From Plotosus lineatus (taxonomy: Eukaryota > Chordata > Actinopteri > Siluriformes > Plotosidae), in assembly GCA_024760905.1 (NCBI GenBank), contig CM045751.1, positions 8,218,501 to 8,282,500 on the forward strand: a stretch of DNA of 64,000 nt, in the 5' to 3' direction. A program made the position numbers and the translations under genes. Positions 43,690 through 55,889 of the stretch are shown here, piece by piece. The notes under the pieces are model-generated. The model saw only the letters and a list, made by a program, of their open reading frames with translations. It was not told where the DNA came from and did not search any database. The first letter of the stretch is position 1; every line of letters begins with the position of its first letter.

Positions 43690-43785
43690 TATTCTGATGT
43701 ATCATGCAGAAAATAAAGTCAGTTCTTGAAGTCAATGTGTTTGTCACTTGGATACTTCACCTGCTCATTTTTCAAAGTCCATATT

Positions 43786-44025
43786 ATTTTGAGGTTATTG
43801 GTTCACATCCCCGTTAGACTCCCACCGTGCTAAGACCCTGGAGCGAGGTCTTACTGACAATTTATAACACATAATAAATGGGTACCCGTTAAAAAATACT
43901 GGGAAGGTAACTCGTGATGGACCAGCGGCCTATCCAGGAACTATAGGAACATATAGCTATGGAGACCATGTATAAGCTCTGACCCGATGAGCCTTTTGGT
44001 GGAAAAAGCCGGACAGACCAGACTT
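43786..44025 (+). mobile_element. S3 SINE, 5' truncated
   Basis: 'cccaccgtgctaagaccctg', 'aatactgggaaggtaactcg', 'tgacccgatgagcctt'. The A box is missing. Confidence 0.65.
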
Positions 44026-44185
44026 ACCATTACAATTGCAACATGGGCTGATCATTGGGTAAGTACCTGATGGTCCACAGAGGGGCAACTTGTAAACTGC
44101 AAGTGTGTTATGAGTGGCCAAGGCTCACTAAAGTGAAGTATAATTGGTTGGAATGTGTTAATGCTGGCCATGATATAATGGTGTC

Positions 44186-44190
<5 letters not shown>

Positions 44191-44226
<36 letters not shown>
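44191..44226. repeat. (CA)n microsatellite
   Basis: About 18 CA units in intergenic sequence. Confidence 0.85.
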
Positions 44227-44229
<3 letters not shown>

Positions 44230-44689
44230 TTTGTAACTTACTGTATATGGAGCTGTGTAATCACAGGCTAGTCAAGATGTTATAGTTGATTTGTGTGCAT
44301 GTCTGGGTCTTTATCAGAGAGCAATGTCTCTGACTGGTATATATTGAGGGTATATCATGTTAGCCGCACATGCTAACAACAGGATCAGCACAACGATGGG
44401 TCTCAAACAGACCGCAGAAGTGAGACACTGCTGATAACCTGTTTCTTGTTTTTAATCCTAATGTAATGAAATGCAAAAATATTAATATTAACAAGTTCTT
44501 TCACTCCTCAAGTTTTGCCCGTTTACATTATTTTATACTTGAACGTGTTTGTACGTCCTTGGAGTTTTTTTTTTTTCTTTTTTTTTACCCCACAGCATTT
44601 CATGAATAAAATTATGGCACCCTAATAGAGTGATGAAGGATGATTTGAATGGTGATTAGAGAAATGACTGTATTTATACATATGTCCTG

Positions 44690-44940
44690 ACAAGTCATCA
44701 TTGTTCCTCATCAGAACTGAGCGTGTCATCTTCACCACAGTGTGTCATTGGGAGAGAAAACCATGAGCACTGAAGCTGAAAATGGCTCCACTGCTTTTCC
44801 TCTGGACGTTGATTGCGTGACTCAAAGTGATATGAGCCACAGTGCTGGGTGTTTTTTCTCTGGCTGTCTCCACTGACAGATGTATTTACATCACATCGAT
44901 TAATTTACTGTAGAACTTCTTCTGGGTCATCAATCATCAT
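44690..44940. other. Candidate conserved noncoding block
   Basis: Repeat-free, compositionally balanced sequence (aaaccatgagcactgaagct, ctctggctgtctccactgac, catcgattaatttactgtag). No ORF. It looks more constrained than its surroundings, but I cannot align it. Confidence 0.3.
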
Positions 44941-45263
44941 AAGAACAAGTTTTTTTTTGTTGTTTAAAAAAAAAAAAACCCAGTAAGTTTTACTAGTTTA
45001 TATCCGATTTTAGAGTTGAAGCCCTGTAGGACGGTATGTTTATTGATTTGGTACTTGTAGGCTTTGTATAGAAGTGATTACATTGCTCTTTATTTAGTAT
45101 TTGGCAAAAATACCCCCCCCCCATTTTCCCCACATTTTCTTCAATGAATGTAACTTGAACATCAAAGCTATACACGGAGTGCTTATGAAAGTATTTGCCT
45201 CCTGAAGTTCAGTTTAAGTTTTGGAATAATAATAATAATAATACACCTGTTTGTGAAAGGTGG

Positions 45264-45333
45264 GCATTGGTGGCCGAGTGGATCACTGATCCTATGGTTG
45301 GGGTTTCAAGCCCCACACAACACACCACAGGTG

Positions 45334-45364
<31 letters not shown>

Positions 45365-45545
45365 ATACACACACACATTTTCATCAAGAGTAGCTGCGTA
45401 GCCGTCAGCGTGTTTCTGCCCTGCAATTGCTTGGCGAGCTGTCCAGGATGTACTCTGCCCTCGCCCATAGTTGGCAGGGATGGGCGCCAGCCTAGCCGCA
45501 ATCCTAATTCGTATTAAGCGGTTCAGAAAATGAATGAATGAATGA
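45264..45545 (+). mobile_element. S1 SINE with decayed head
   Basis: 'gcattggtggccgagtggat', 'ggggtttcaagcccc', then a poly-C/(CA)n expansion (45337-45378) and the full S1a tail with 'attaagcggttcagaaaatg' and (AATG)n. Confidence 0.75.
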
Positions 45546-45673
45546 CTACATGTATTTAATAGTTTGAACATTTTGTATTATATATGCACGGTACTGTGAA
45601 CAACGTTTTTATGTTTGTCGCACCTCGAACGTTTCTTCGGACTATCAGAAAGTCAACGAACTTATGACTTGGG

Positions 45674-45918
45674 CAGTGGTGGCCTGGTGGTAAAAGTGCT
45701 GGATCACTTGATCCTAAGTTTGGGGGTTCAAGCCCCACTCTCCATGGGTTGTCACTGTCTCCCCACTGCAGCTAACTGGGTTATCAAAGGCCGGTCATGT
45801 CTCTCACTGTCTATGGTGTGAGGTTCATGTAAAAGAACCATTGCTGACTTTCGTCAAGAGTAGCTGCATAGTCGTCAGCGTGTTTCTGCCCTGTGATGGC
45901 CGGTGAGCTGTCCAAGAG
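45674..45918 (+). mobile_element. S1 SINE, 3' truncated
   Basis: 'gcagtggtggcctggtggta', 'gggggttcaagccccactct', 'tgtctctcactgtctatggt', ending at 'gtgagctgtccaagag'. Confidence 0.75.
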
Positions 45919-46434
45919 GGATTCTGCCCTCGCAAAGAGAGCGCAGATAAATGCAAGGGCCAGTGATGCCAGAAGCATGTCTGCACAGCAGTAACCAGTA
46001 AGTAGTAACGCATTCCTTTGCCGTTATTGAAGATGCTGCCTCACTGGTAAGCAGCATTGTAATCAATGTGCATTTATATAGTAGAGTACAAACAAATCAA
46101 ATAAAGAAAAGTATGTTCAATGGGTGGTACAGTAGTTTCGCAGTCATTCGCTTCAAAGCAAGAAGGGCCCTGCACCCTGAAAGAGCATTTCTGTGGAGTG
46201 CTTGGACAGGGTTGAACATATACAGTACATTAAGCTGTCTGGCAATTCTAAATGGTCCTTAGGTTTGAATGTGAGTGTAAATAGTTGCATGTCTGTGTTG
46301 GCCCTGCAATACTGTGGCAGACATGGTGTGGTATGGTATAAGCTCTAACTCATGTTTCAATGAGTTCACAGTTGTATCTGAGTCTTCTACTTAGTTGGGA
46401 TAAGACATGCCAAGATTCTGCTGTTATTGTTGCA

Positions 46435-46912
46435 CAATGATCCCTCGCTACTTCGTTCTTCAGTGACTGTGGCTTTAGTGCATCATGGGTTTTTCAAAAA
46501 TATTCATCGAAAAATAGGGGAAAGATTTAGGAAAATGCCGCAAAAGAAGGCCAATTATGCAAAAAATCCAAACAAACAAACAAAAAAAACAAAACCCCCC
46601 AACAAAACTAGTCATACCTCACCTTACGAATTTAACCTGTTCCAGAAGTGGTTTCGTAACCTGATTTTTTTCATAAGTTGAGTAGCATGTTGCATGTAAA
46701 AGGCCTGATTCGTTCCAAGGCCCCCAATACTACCCCCTAAACCATTTAAAAATGATAAAAGTATACCTTTTAAGGCCTCCTTCTGCTTCAATATTGCACC
46801 GATGGTAGACGGGTTTCAGCCATATTCCTTTGCGATATCACTCAACCGCATGCCACGAGCCCACTTCTTCTTTTCACTCGCACCGGGATTCACTTTCACC
46901 AGGAATCACACA

Positions 46913-46957
<45 letters not shown>

Positions 46958-47648
46958 ACATGTTGACCATGTCTTCTTGGCAGAGCTATAATCTTACAAA
47001 TGTTTATGCAAGATTAAAAGCCTGAGCCAAAAAATAAAGTTGCAGTGAGCACACTTGAAAAACTCACGAAACAACAGTAACTCTGTCCTTTACGTGTGTT
47101 AGAACTCTGTGACGAACAATGGGTCAAAGGCACATGAAAAGCATCATGGGTATTATGGCGATACAGCTCCCTCCTAGCCAATGGGATGCCAGCATGGCGA
47201 GGTGTTGGGAGATAGCCAATGGGAGAGCAACTTGCACATTGTTTGAATTTTTGAGATGGCGCGTTTTGTAACGTGAATTTTTTTTTTGTATCCAGAGACA
47301 GAAATTTTAGGTGAATGCATTTCGTAACTTAGATTTTTCATTTGTTGGGTCTTTTGTAAGGTGAGGTACTACTGTACTTACATTTTTATGTGAGGTGTGC
47401 ATCTGAGTGTGTGCGCGCTGCACTTGTGTATGTGTGTGTATTTATATTTTATATACATTTTATGCATTATTTTTGAATGTTTAATTATTATTATTATTAT
47501 AAGTATTTACAGCATTGAATAATTATTTATTGATATTATATATACATGTACGTATATGTCAGTCAGGGGGGTCGATCCCACTTTGCGGAAATTCGGCGTT
47601 CACGGAGGGTCTCGGTCCCCATTAACCGTGAAAAATGAGAGATCACTG
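46435..47648. mobile_element. M1 element split by an M2 element
   Basis: Left part 46435-46610 starts CAATGATCCCTCGCTACTTC; right part 47375-47648 ends ATGAGAGATCACTG. The M2 insert (46611-47374) replaces nothing: the M1 text 'caaaacta|cttacatttt' resumes across it with a TA duplication. Confidence 0.82.
46611..47374 (-). mobile_element. M2 Tigger-like element nested in M1
   Basis: Ends GTCATACCTCACCTTACG... and ...GTAAGGTGAGGTACTACTG. On the minus strand near 46800-46860 it still encodes a RGMRLSDIAKEYG-like HTH (cgcatgccacgagcccactt is its reverse complement). It contains a (GT)n expansion at 46916-46957. Confidence 0.8.
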
Positions 47649-48339
47649 TTATATGTTATAATGTATGTTTTAATAACATTTAAAATGTGTTGTGATAATG
47701 TAAAAATATATTAAGCTGTAATATAGATGTAGGCACTTGTTAAAAGCAGAGCTCCTAACACATTGAAAGGGATTTAAGGCTGGTGCTTTGTGAGTAGTGT
47801 GGCTCTTTTAAAGGTCGAATCAACTTCAGCCCTGAAGGAAATCAGAAACAAAGTCTTCCCTGCATTTCCCCTGTTATGGTCTGGAGTGAAAGCAGGAAAG
47901 GTTAACACGGAGTTTGTGTTTGTGTGAGATTGTGTGCGTGTCTGTGTGGTTTTTTTTTTTTTTTTTTTTTTTTCTGTGCAAGTCTAAGTAGTGGTGAAGG
48001 AGCCACTTTAATAACAACCAATTAGCATCAACTCGGGCACAGACGCAGGACAACTATCCAAGTAATGTTCCATGACAATGTGGCCTCAGTAAGGAGCAGC
48101 ACTAAAAACTGTTATCACGCTAAAACCTTTCAGGAGGAAAGGTTTAAGTTCTATTCTAGCGTTAATCTTCCTTGTATCCATGAATAATTAGGGCAGGTTG
48201 ATTTTTTTCATGGTTTATTAATATAATACCATTTTATTAATACTAACCTGACATGTACTTTTTTAGATTTTGGCTCATTGAAAGTTCATACAAAGCTGCA
48301 AGCTCTATAAACTTTGTTGGCCTAAATCTGTAAGTATCT
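47649..48339. other. Intergenic; contains the copy of the intronic 22771 block
   Basis: 47797-47908 resembles clasp1 intron 22771-22860. A T-tract lies at 47950-47973. No coding text. Confidence 0.45.
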
Positions 48340-49110
48340 CTCCCCAGGCGCCGATATTTATTTGTTTAATTTTAAAACCGAAGCGCAGGGCTAATGTTGC
48401 AGGTATTAATGGGAGTCCAATGCAGGTGTGCTGGCCATCCGTGCCTCTCATTACGACCCAATCTCTCTCTCCGGTGGCCACGTCTCATCTTCAGCACCGC
48501 ATTCTCATCAATATTCACCCTGCTGCTGAAAATTAATTTTATTAAAGGCCTTTGGTTCCCTTGGCCAGACCTGACTGTTTAAGCATCTTTTTAGCGTATG
48601 ATTAGCGTGCATTTCCCAAACCTGGCCAGGAGTGGCGGCTGGGTCGGGGAGGTCGAGCCAGTGAAAGAGAACAACTTCATTGTGAGATGACTGCGCCATA
48701 AATCATCGGTCCTTTTCTATAAATCACAGCAGATGGCGGGGAACGGGCGCGGGCCCGTGGGAGTCCTGCAGGCCCAGGGCATGCTGGGTACATCGGACTG
48801 CGGCAGACGCCGGCTGTGTAGGAGGTCAGAATGTGTACGGTGTTCCGTTTCTCTGCAGCAGAGGAAGGAACAAATCGTGCTGAGAGAGATGAAGCACAGA
48901 CCTGGAGGTCTAAAAGATCCACCTCTCCATCTTGGCCGGCGTTTTAACATGCCCTAATCGGCCTGATTAGTATTCATGCACTCAGCTCCCGTGGCCCATG
49001 TGAGGCCTGTCAGACTGACATTAAAATGTCTCATGTTGGGGGAACTGTGGGGGGTGAGCTGCCTGTCACATCATCCATTTTGATTATGAACAAGTAATTG
49101 ATCTGAATGT
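48340..49110. other. Candidate conserved noncoding element block
   Basis: A long complex block free of recognised repeats, with homeodomain-like cores (gaaaattaattttattaaag, ccataaatcatcgg, ttttctataaatcacag), balanced composition and no convincing ORF. Such features are typical of vertebrate developmental enhancers. Recognition is by texture only. Confidence 0.42.
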
Positions 49111-49386
49111 GGGCTGTAATCCAGTCACAATGCAGCGCAGACTCACACAAAGTGTCATTTTCTCAATCGAGTTTAATTCACTGCTTCAAGCTTTTGAAAA
49201 CATTTTTCTTCATTTTTGTCGGTTGCTGTTCAAAAGCTTCTTGATGAAAAGATGAAAGAAAAAGTATGTATGTGAATAACACAATGATGCTGATATTTGA
49301 AAACGATAAAAATAGATTTGCATCATGTTTTAGTGTCTAGAAACTGAATTTAAAATACCATGTTTAAATTGAGAGTTTTGAAAATA

Positions 49387-49792
49387 CAGGGATCCCTCAC
49401 TTTCTGCGATTAATGGGAACCGAGACCCCCCCCGTGACAGCCGATTTCCGCGAAGTAGGATCGACACCCCCCCCCCCCCCCGACTGACGTATATATACAT
49501 GTATATGTGTATATAATATCAATAGATACATATTCAATGCTATGAATGCTTATAATAACAATTAAACATTCAAAAGTAAGGCATAAGATGTAAATAAAAT
49601 CTAAATACAGTGCACACCTCACATAAAAATGTAAGTAGTTTTGTTGGGGGGTTTTGGGTTTGTTTGTTTTTTTTTTTTTGTTTTTTTTGCATAATTGGCC
49701 TTATTTTGCGGCTTTTTTGATGACTATTTTTGAAAGATCCACGATTCACTGAAGCCGCAGAAACTGAAGCATGAAGTAGCGAGGAATCACTG
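49387..49792. mobile_element. M1 element copy
   Basis: CAGGGATCCCTCACTTTCTG to GTAGCGAGGAATCACTG, TA flanks; the right TA is shared with the M6 element that follows. Confidence 0.78.
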
Positions 49793-49794
49793 TA

Positions 49795-49933
49795 CAGGTG
49801 TACCCCACCCAATGCCATTAATTTGTTCAACGAAAGATGACCTTAAGTCGGAAAAACGACTTAAATCAAATTAGCTTGTCTCTTGGCTAGCTTAGGCTAG
49901 GCTATGCCAAATTTACTTGTATAATATTATATA

Positions 49934-49997
<64 letters not shown>

Positions 49998-50137
49998 GAC
50001 ACATAATATATTATATAATATAGGATTATACTGATGGAAACTTACAATTTTTTTTTTCCATGTATTTTTTGAAAACCGACGTGTAATCGGAAACGACTTA
50101 ACTCGAAATGACTTAAGTCGAGGTATATAGTATACTG
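49795..50137. mobile_element. M6 short MITE with internal (TA)n
   Basis: Starts CAGGTGTACCCCACCC directly after the M1 end and TA; ends 'cttaagtcgaggtatatagt' then ACTG/TA. The internal words 'ccttaagtcggaaaaacgac' and 'cgacttaactcgaaatgact' are inverted. A (TA)n of about 28 units sits at 49938-49993. Confidence 0.55.
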
Positions 50138-51285
50138 TATATAATTCAAAGATATTTAGAGACGATTTCTGTCATTTAAAGACATATTTACTTTATCAAA
50201 TTTTCCAGATGTAGGCTTTAATTTGTGTCCAAGTACGTGTATATTTCACTTTCGAGTGTGTGTATGATTTGGTAGATTTATAGATACTTTCACCCGACCC
50301 CGGATTAAACGGAAGAAGATGAGATGAGATACTTTCACTGTATGCATTCACAAGGCATGTTACACATTGTCATAATTACTTCGCAGAATACATTACACTT
50401 CAAATTGTTATTGTTTATAATGTGAACCTAAATGATGGCGACATACATGAATTCTAGTTTGTTCTCAGAGTTCATAATGACTTTGAAAGCCGGCTGAAAA
50501 TTGTCCTGTATTTGTACAATTGATTACATCATTGACAATATTATCCTATAGCTGGTTTATATCGTGCTGTGAAGGGTTCTGATGGATCTTGAAAAATCTT
50601 TAGGTCTCAAAGTGTTTCTCAAACGCACACATACAGATTGATAGATACATAGATAGACAGATAGACATATTAAGAGAGAGATTTTGGCCTCCTGCAGTAT
50701 TTATGCATCGAAAGCGAAGCCATTATGACCACTGCCTCACTGTATCGCTGATATTTAAAACAGATGAGTTCTTGTGTCACTGTCCCAGTTTGTGTTCTGT
50801 TCTTGTCTCACTGGACTAAATGTAATATTAAACCCAAGCCCTACTTTATCTAACACTTTTAAGTTTCACTCGGCTAGTCGACCTTGTTTTTACAATCACC
50901 CGCGAGGCATGATAAGACAAACTTGGTCTCGATAGAAGATTGTCTTTACAGGTCAGTACTTTATGGATATATTTTTCTTGACGTCTTTATGAGCTTTTTG
51001 AATCCACGTTTCTGTAGTCTTACTGCTTGACTATAGATTTCCTTTACAGATGAAAAATAAAAGGAGCGTATTTAATCGAAATCTCGGTTTCATGGACTAT
51101 TTAAAGAGCAGGAACCTTTTGACGCTTGCTGTAAAAATGTCTTGTAAAATTACTTGAAATCACCAGTCCTTAAAATTTTACTTATATATATATATATACA
51201 CAACATGAGACTCAAATGAAATTTAAGTTTCAAAATATTCAAAAAAATAATGTGTATTATAGCACATAGTTATAATATAAATATT
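50138..51285. other. Intergenic, no recognised content
   Basis: AT-rich; a (ATAG)n-like run near 50640-50670. No coding text. Confidence 0.5.
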
Positions 51286-51289
51286 GAAT

Positions 51290-51440
51290 GTGCGACAGCA
51301 TGGTGGCTGCTGGGTGTGGACGATGGTGTGTGTTGTCTTGCGATGGTGTGGTAAGCCATACAGGGTGTACTCCGCCTTCCCCCAGTTTCGATTGAGATAG
51401 GCTCTAACCTTCCGGTGACCTTTATAGGATTATGCAGGTA
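51290..51440 (+). mobile_element. SINE tail fragment
   Basis: 'agggtgtactccgccttccc', 'gattgagataggctctaacc' match the shared SINE tail. It is followed by (TG)n at 51482-51516. Confidence 0.5.
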
Positions 51441-51479
51441 AGTTTGTGGGTGAGTAATAAACGGTGTCCACAGAATTTC

Positions 51480-51516
<37 letters not shown>

Positions 51517-51520
<4 letters not shown>

Positions 51521-52896
51521 AATGATGTTTAAAATACATTTTTTGGGACATTTTCAAGCGCTTAGCCGCCATTATCCATTTTTAGCAATCCACCAAATAA
51601 TCACAAACATGTAAAACAGAGTTTTTACTGTCAAATTAATTAGCAATGTGTGTTTAGCCGCTGGTATGCTTAGCTGCAACTCCAGCATCACCACTAGAGG
51701 GTGCATTAGTGCTGATTATTTAATTCTACATTGAGACTCTTTAGTGAGAATTTGGCTATACAGCTGTAATCAGAGCCTGTTGCATTCCTGCAGTGCTGCA
51801 TAAGGAAAAAAAAAAACAGCATTGTCTCGTACTGGATTCTAATTGGTCAGAGATTAGTTCCAGTGGAAAGGTTTATATTAATTTGTTTCCATTGTGACAC
51901 TTTATCCAGGCATTTGAACGGTGATAGCTGTATATAAACAGATGTGAGAGGTTTGTAATTGTGGTGAGAGTGCAAGTATTTTTTTTATTATTTTTTTTTA
52001 AAGAAACAGTTAAATTTTTGAGACGATGGTTTCAGTTCTTTGTAACAAAGGTAAAATCGTTCCCTGAGCCAAGGCAAACGCAATATACCTATCAGAATAG
52101 CACAGATAGCACAATAGAAAAACTCATTGTAATATTTTACATTTAAAAAAAAAATCACATTGACAAAAGACAGGAAAGAAATAAATAACGTACAAAATAG
52201 AGATTTTTAAAAAATTCATCAAAAGCTATATCGTCAACCGAGAAAATTAATAAAATCATTCTGCCATTTTGGCAGATTGACCCTGTTAATTTTCAGTTGA
52301 TGATATGTATAAGTTCCCAAGTACACTGCTGAAAAGTGATAAAATAAATTGAATTGAATGTCAACCTGGTTTTATTTATTTATTTTTTGTAATTTTTCAA
52401 TTCAAGAAAGAAAAGAAGAAGCTGGTGAGGTAATATGTGTTTATATCTGCAATAGCGTCAGCGTCATTATACTTTCATTTAAATAAAAGCAATTGAAGAT
52501 ATGAAATACAACATGTTTCTGAATAACTGATCATGTATTGTCATGTGACTTAAATGCAAAACATGTGATTGTTTCTAAATATTATTTGGTGGAGATGTCT
52601 GAAAAACCAGCTTATTTGAGAGTGCAAAATGGGTTCTGGAATATTCAAAAAAAATTAATCAGGTTTAAATTATTCAGTTTCAAATTATGCAGATTATATT
52701 AATAATCAATCATCTCTAACTCATATATATGTTACATTAAGAGATGGATTAAATAAAATACAATTTTATTAAAAGAGTGCTTTCAATATGAAAACAATAA
52801 AAAAACTGAATTTTTTTTCTCATTTTTACTCAAATCACCTAAGAAAAAAAAAAAATACATATATGTATACATGTATGTGTGTATGTATGTATGTGT

Positions 52897-52904
<8 letters not shown>
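51517..52904. other. Intergenic, no recognised content
   Basis: AT-rich sequence; no ORF or transposon ends that I can support. Confidence 0.5.

Positions 52905-52906
<2 letters not shown>

Positions 52907-52950
<44 letters not shown>
52907..52950. repeat. (TA)n microsatellite
   Basis: Alternating TA, part of a larger TG/TA/TATC compound repeat (52858-52997). Confidence 0.85.
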
Positions 52951-52952
<2 letters not shown>

Positions 52953-53011
52953 TGTGTGTATATCTATCTATCTATCTATATACATATATATATATACTGT
53001 GTATATACAGA

Positions 53012-53468
53012 CAGGAATCCCTCACTTTTCATGGTTAATGGGGATCGAGCCCCCCCTGCGACCGCTGATTTCTGCAAAGTAGGATCAAACCCCCTGAGTG
53101 ACGTATACGTACATGTTTATGTGCATATAATATCAATAAATACACATTCAACGCGATAAATGAGTATATAACAATTAAACATTCAAAAATAATGCATAAG
53201 ACATGAATAAAATATAAATACACCCACTCGGATGTGCATCTCACATAAAAATGTAAGTAGTTTTGTTGGGGGGTTTGGATTGTTTTTTGTTTTTGTTTGT
53301 TTTTTGTTGTTTTTTTTGTATAATTGGACTTGTTTTGCGGCATTTTCCTTTACTTTTTCTCTATTTTTCCTTAATTTCCTTTTTTTAATTTTTCGATGAA
53401 TATTTTTGAAAAACCCCTGATGCACTGAAGCTGCAGAAACTGAAGCACGAAGTTACGAGCGATCACTG
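53012..53468. mobile_element. M1 element copy
   Basis: CAGGAATCCCTCACTTTTC to TTACGAGCGATCACTG then TA; all internal words present. Confidence 0.78.
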
Positions 53469-53530
53469 TATATGTTTATATATATATACCTGTGTGTGTG
53501 TGTGTATGTATGTGTATATATATATATATA

Positions 53531-53786
53531 TGATTTTCTGAGTAGATCCTTCCGTAGGAGAGTGCTCAATACTTTTTGGTAGAGCAAATAAACAAAAATA
53601 AAAGGACAGGACAAAGACTTTCTATTGAAACTCCATTTATCACTACAGATCTGTTTCGAGGGCTGGTGAAACCATCCTCTCTCTTCAGGTGATTATAGAA
53701 GAATATTCTCCACCCCTCGAAACAGATCTGTAGTGATAAATGGAGTTTCAATAGAAAGTCTTTGTCCTGTCCTTTTATTTTTGTTT

Positions 53787-53788
<2 letters not shown>
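53531..53788 (-). mobile_element. Foldback hammerhead element, copy 2
   Basis: Reverse orientation to copy 1. The tail (53531-53592: gatccttccgtaggagagtg, tttggtagagcaaataaac) is at the left, then the sense arm (53603-53700), then an inverted partial arm (53711-53778). Flanked by (TA)n on both sides like copy 1. The inverted arm lacks the CTGAAGA half, so only one ribozyme is complete here. Confidence 0.75.
53639..53693 (-). ncRNA. Hammerhead ribozyme, copy 2
   Basis: On the minus strand: ATCAC, CTGAAGA (53682-53688), stem II GAGAGG(A)TGG with CCAGCCCTC (two mismatches), GAAA (53654-53657), stem III ACAG/CTGT intact, cleavage A, then GTGAT (53639-53643). The core is intact; stem II is weakened. 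Confidence 0.68.
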
Positions 53789-53827
<39 letters not shown>

Positions 53828-53924
53828 AATGCAAGTATGTAGCTAAACAAGTATCAGGTCACAAACTGAGAAAGAGTTTCTGTCATTTCTCAGATTTGAA
53901 TATGAGAACTGAGCTTGTCTATTT

Positions 53925-54055
53925 ATTTATTGATTTATTTTCTGAGCCGTTTAATTCTAATTAGGGTCATCGGGAGGCTGGCGCCCATCTCAGTCGACTT
54001 TGCGCGAGGGCAGTGTACACCCTTGACGGCTCACCAGGCCATCGCAGGGTGAGCT
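53925..54055 (-). mobile_element. SINE tail fragment (S1a/S2 type)
   Basis: 'tgagccgtttaattctaatt', 'gaggctggcgcccatctcag', 'gctcaccaggccatcgcagg'. No head. Confidence 0.6.
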
Positions 54056-54079
54056 CTGTCTACATGTTGCTAATTTATT

Positions 54080-54560
54080 AACATAAAGGCTGAACTCAAG
54101 AACTGATTTGTGTGCCTGCGGTTGCATTGTGAGCCACTTGTCATGCTTCCTGTAGTGCCGCACGGTTTGTCTGTGGTGACTCTGAGTGGCCCAGCGTGAT
54201 TGTGTTATTATTTAACAGCTGGGTGAAAGATAGCTTCCTCTGTGCTGGTGAATTTATGATGGTGTCTGAACTGGAGGCCCGCGGCTCCTCTGATCTGCTT
54301 TTAGTCCAGCGACCTTTGACCTCAGGATCATTAGGGATAGGGTTCGGCCCGACTGCGAGTGCATGCTGTTAATCAAGCGACGTATTTAATGCAGTCTGGG
54401 TCCCAGGCCGAAAGCTCACCCACATCTGGATGAAATTGCCACCTCTGGTAATTACACGTGATTTCTTTTGTTTATTATTGTTTGTTTTGCATCTATAAAC
54501 ATTGCTTAATGCTCAAAGCTTTTAAAGTGCCGGGGGATATGGCTGTGAACCGCTTTCTTT
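54080..54560. other. Candidate conserved noncoding element block
   Basis: Repeat-free complex sequence: 'ttatttaacagctgggtgaa' (E-box and TTTAAC core), 'ccagcgacctttgacctcag', 'gttaatcaagcgacgtattt'. Balanced base composition, no ORF. Enhancer-like by texture only. Confidence 0.4.
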
Positions 54561-55324
54561 CATGTTTATGAGGAAATAAAGAAAGATGGTTTAGATATTA
54601 CAATTCATTCTATTTATTTGTTTTTTTTTTTTGTTTTTGTTTTTGAAAGTTCAGGCTGGAATATATAGATATAAAATGAGGATCTATGTTTAAGAGGAAA
54701 GATCTTGTCGTTGCTTTCCATCAGATCGTTGCTATGGAGTTCATCATTATCACATTACAATCCATAACAGTGTGTTCTGAGCCATCTCCATTTCACCCTC
54801 ACTTATCCAATCAACTTATTTTTAATTTTGCAATAATATCCGGGTCCCTGTACATTATCCCAAGGTTCATATACAGCGTTGTTGAATACTCGGTTCTGAT
54901 TGGTCACTAAAAGCATTCTTTGGTCGATTATTTCTGCATTGCAGAACATTGGCCACTGGTCTATGGGCCACTGTCACAGCCTTAGTGAACTTCGAGCAGC
55001 GTTCACACTAGACTTCAATATAGTGCCCAACACAGCCAGTAACCTGACTATTGACATGACTGTATCTTAATTTAATGATCAGCACGCCTGTCACTCTTAT
55101 CTGATTATATTCCGGAGTATATAAGACCTCTCAGCACACAATCACATTGCAAAGTACTGATTGTGTGTCTGTGCTGTCACCTATTAATATTTTAATAATT
55201 ATATTGTCACTTTCCGTGTGTGATTTCTGTCGGTTTCTAGTTTATACTCGCCTGCCTTGTCTGTGACTTTGTTCTACTGTGGATGAACTTGGCTCATTCT
55301 TTTTTTTTTCTCTGATTTTGTCTT
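54561..55324. other. Intergenic, no recognised content
   Basis: Includes T-rich tracts at 54622-54645 and unrecognised complex sequence. Confidence 0.5.
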
Positions 55325-55665
55325 TGCAGTGGTGGCCTGGTGGTAAAGGCACTGGACTGTTGATCCTAAGGTTGGGGGTTCGAGTCCCACTCTGTACAGG
55401 TTGTCACTGTCCCCCTAGTACAGCGAACTGGGTTATCAAAGGCCAGCCATGTCTCTCACTGTCTCTGGTGTGAGGTTCATGTAAAAGAACTGCTGCTGAC
55501 TTTCGTCAAGAGTAGATGCATAGCCGTTAACTTGTTTCCACCCAACGATGGCCTGGCGAGCGGTCCAGGGTGTACTCTGCCCTCACGCAGAGTTGGCTGG
55601 GATGGGCGGCAGCCTCCCCATGACCCGAATTAGGATTAAGTGGTTACAGAAAATGAATGAATGAA
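55325..55665 (+). mobile_element. S1 SINE (S1a tail), full length
   Basis: Exact target duplication tgattttgtctt at 55313-55324 and 55666-55677. Head 'gcagtggtggcctggtggta', B box 'gggggttcgagtccc', tail 'ttaggattaagtggttacag' with (AATG)n. The best-preserved plus-strand S1 in the window. Confidence 0.9.
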
Positions 55666-55889
55666 TGATTTTGTCTTGCTGCTCACATCCAGTTCACCTG
55701 ATCGGTTAATCTCTGCCTGTTTTTGACGACGAGTAGATGTCTTTTTTCTGGACCATGCCACTCCGTCAATGAAACGCTGTATTTCTGTATATTATGTCTG
55801 CCTCCATGCCTGCTGTGAGCAGAATAACAGCCACATCAATACTGAAAGCTGTGAATTACTTTAGGAAAACAAAAGTTTGTGACAGATTA

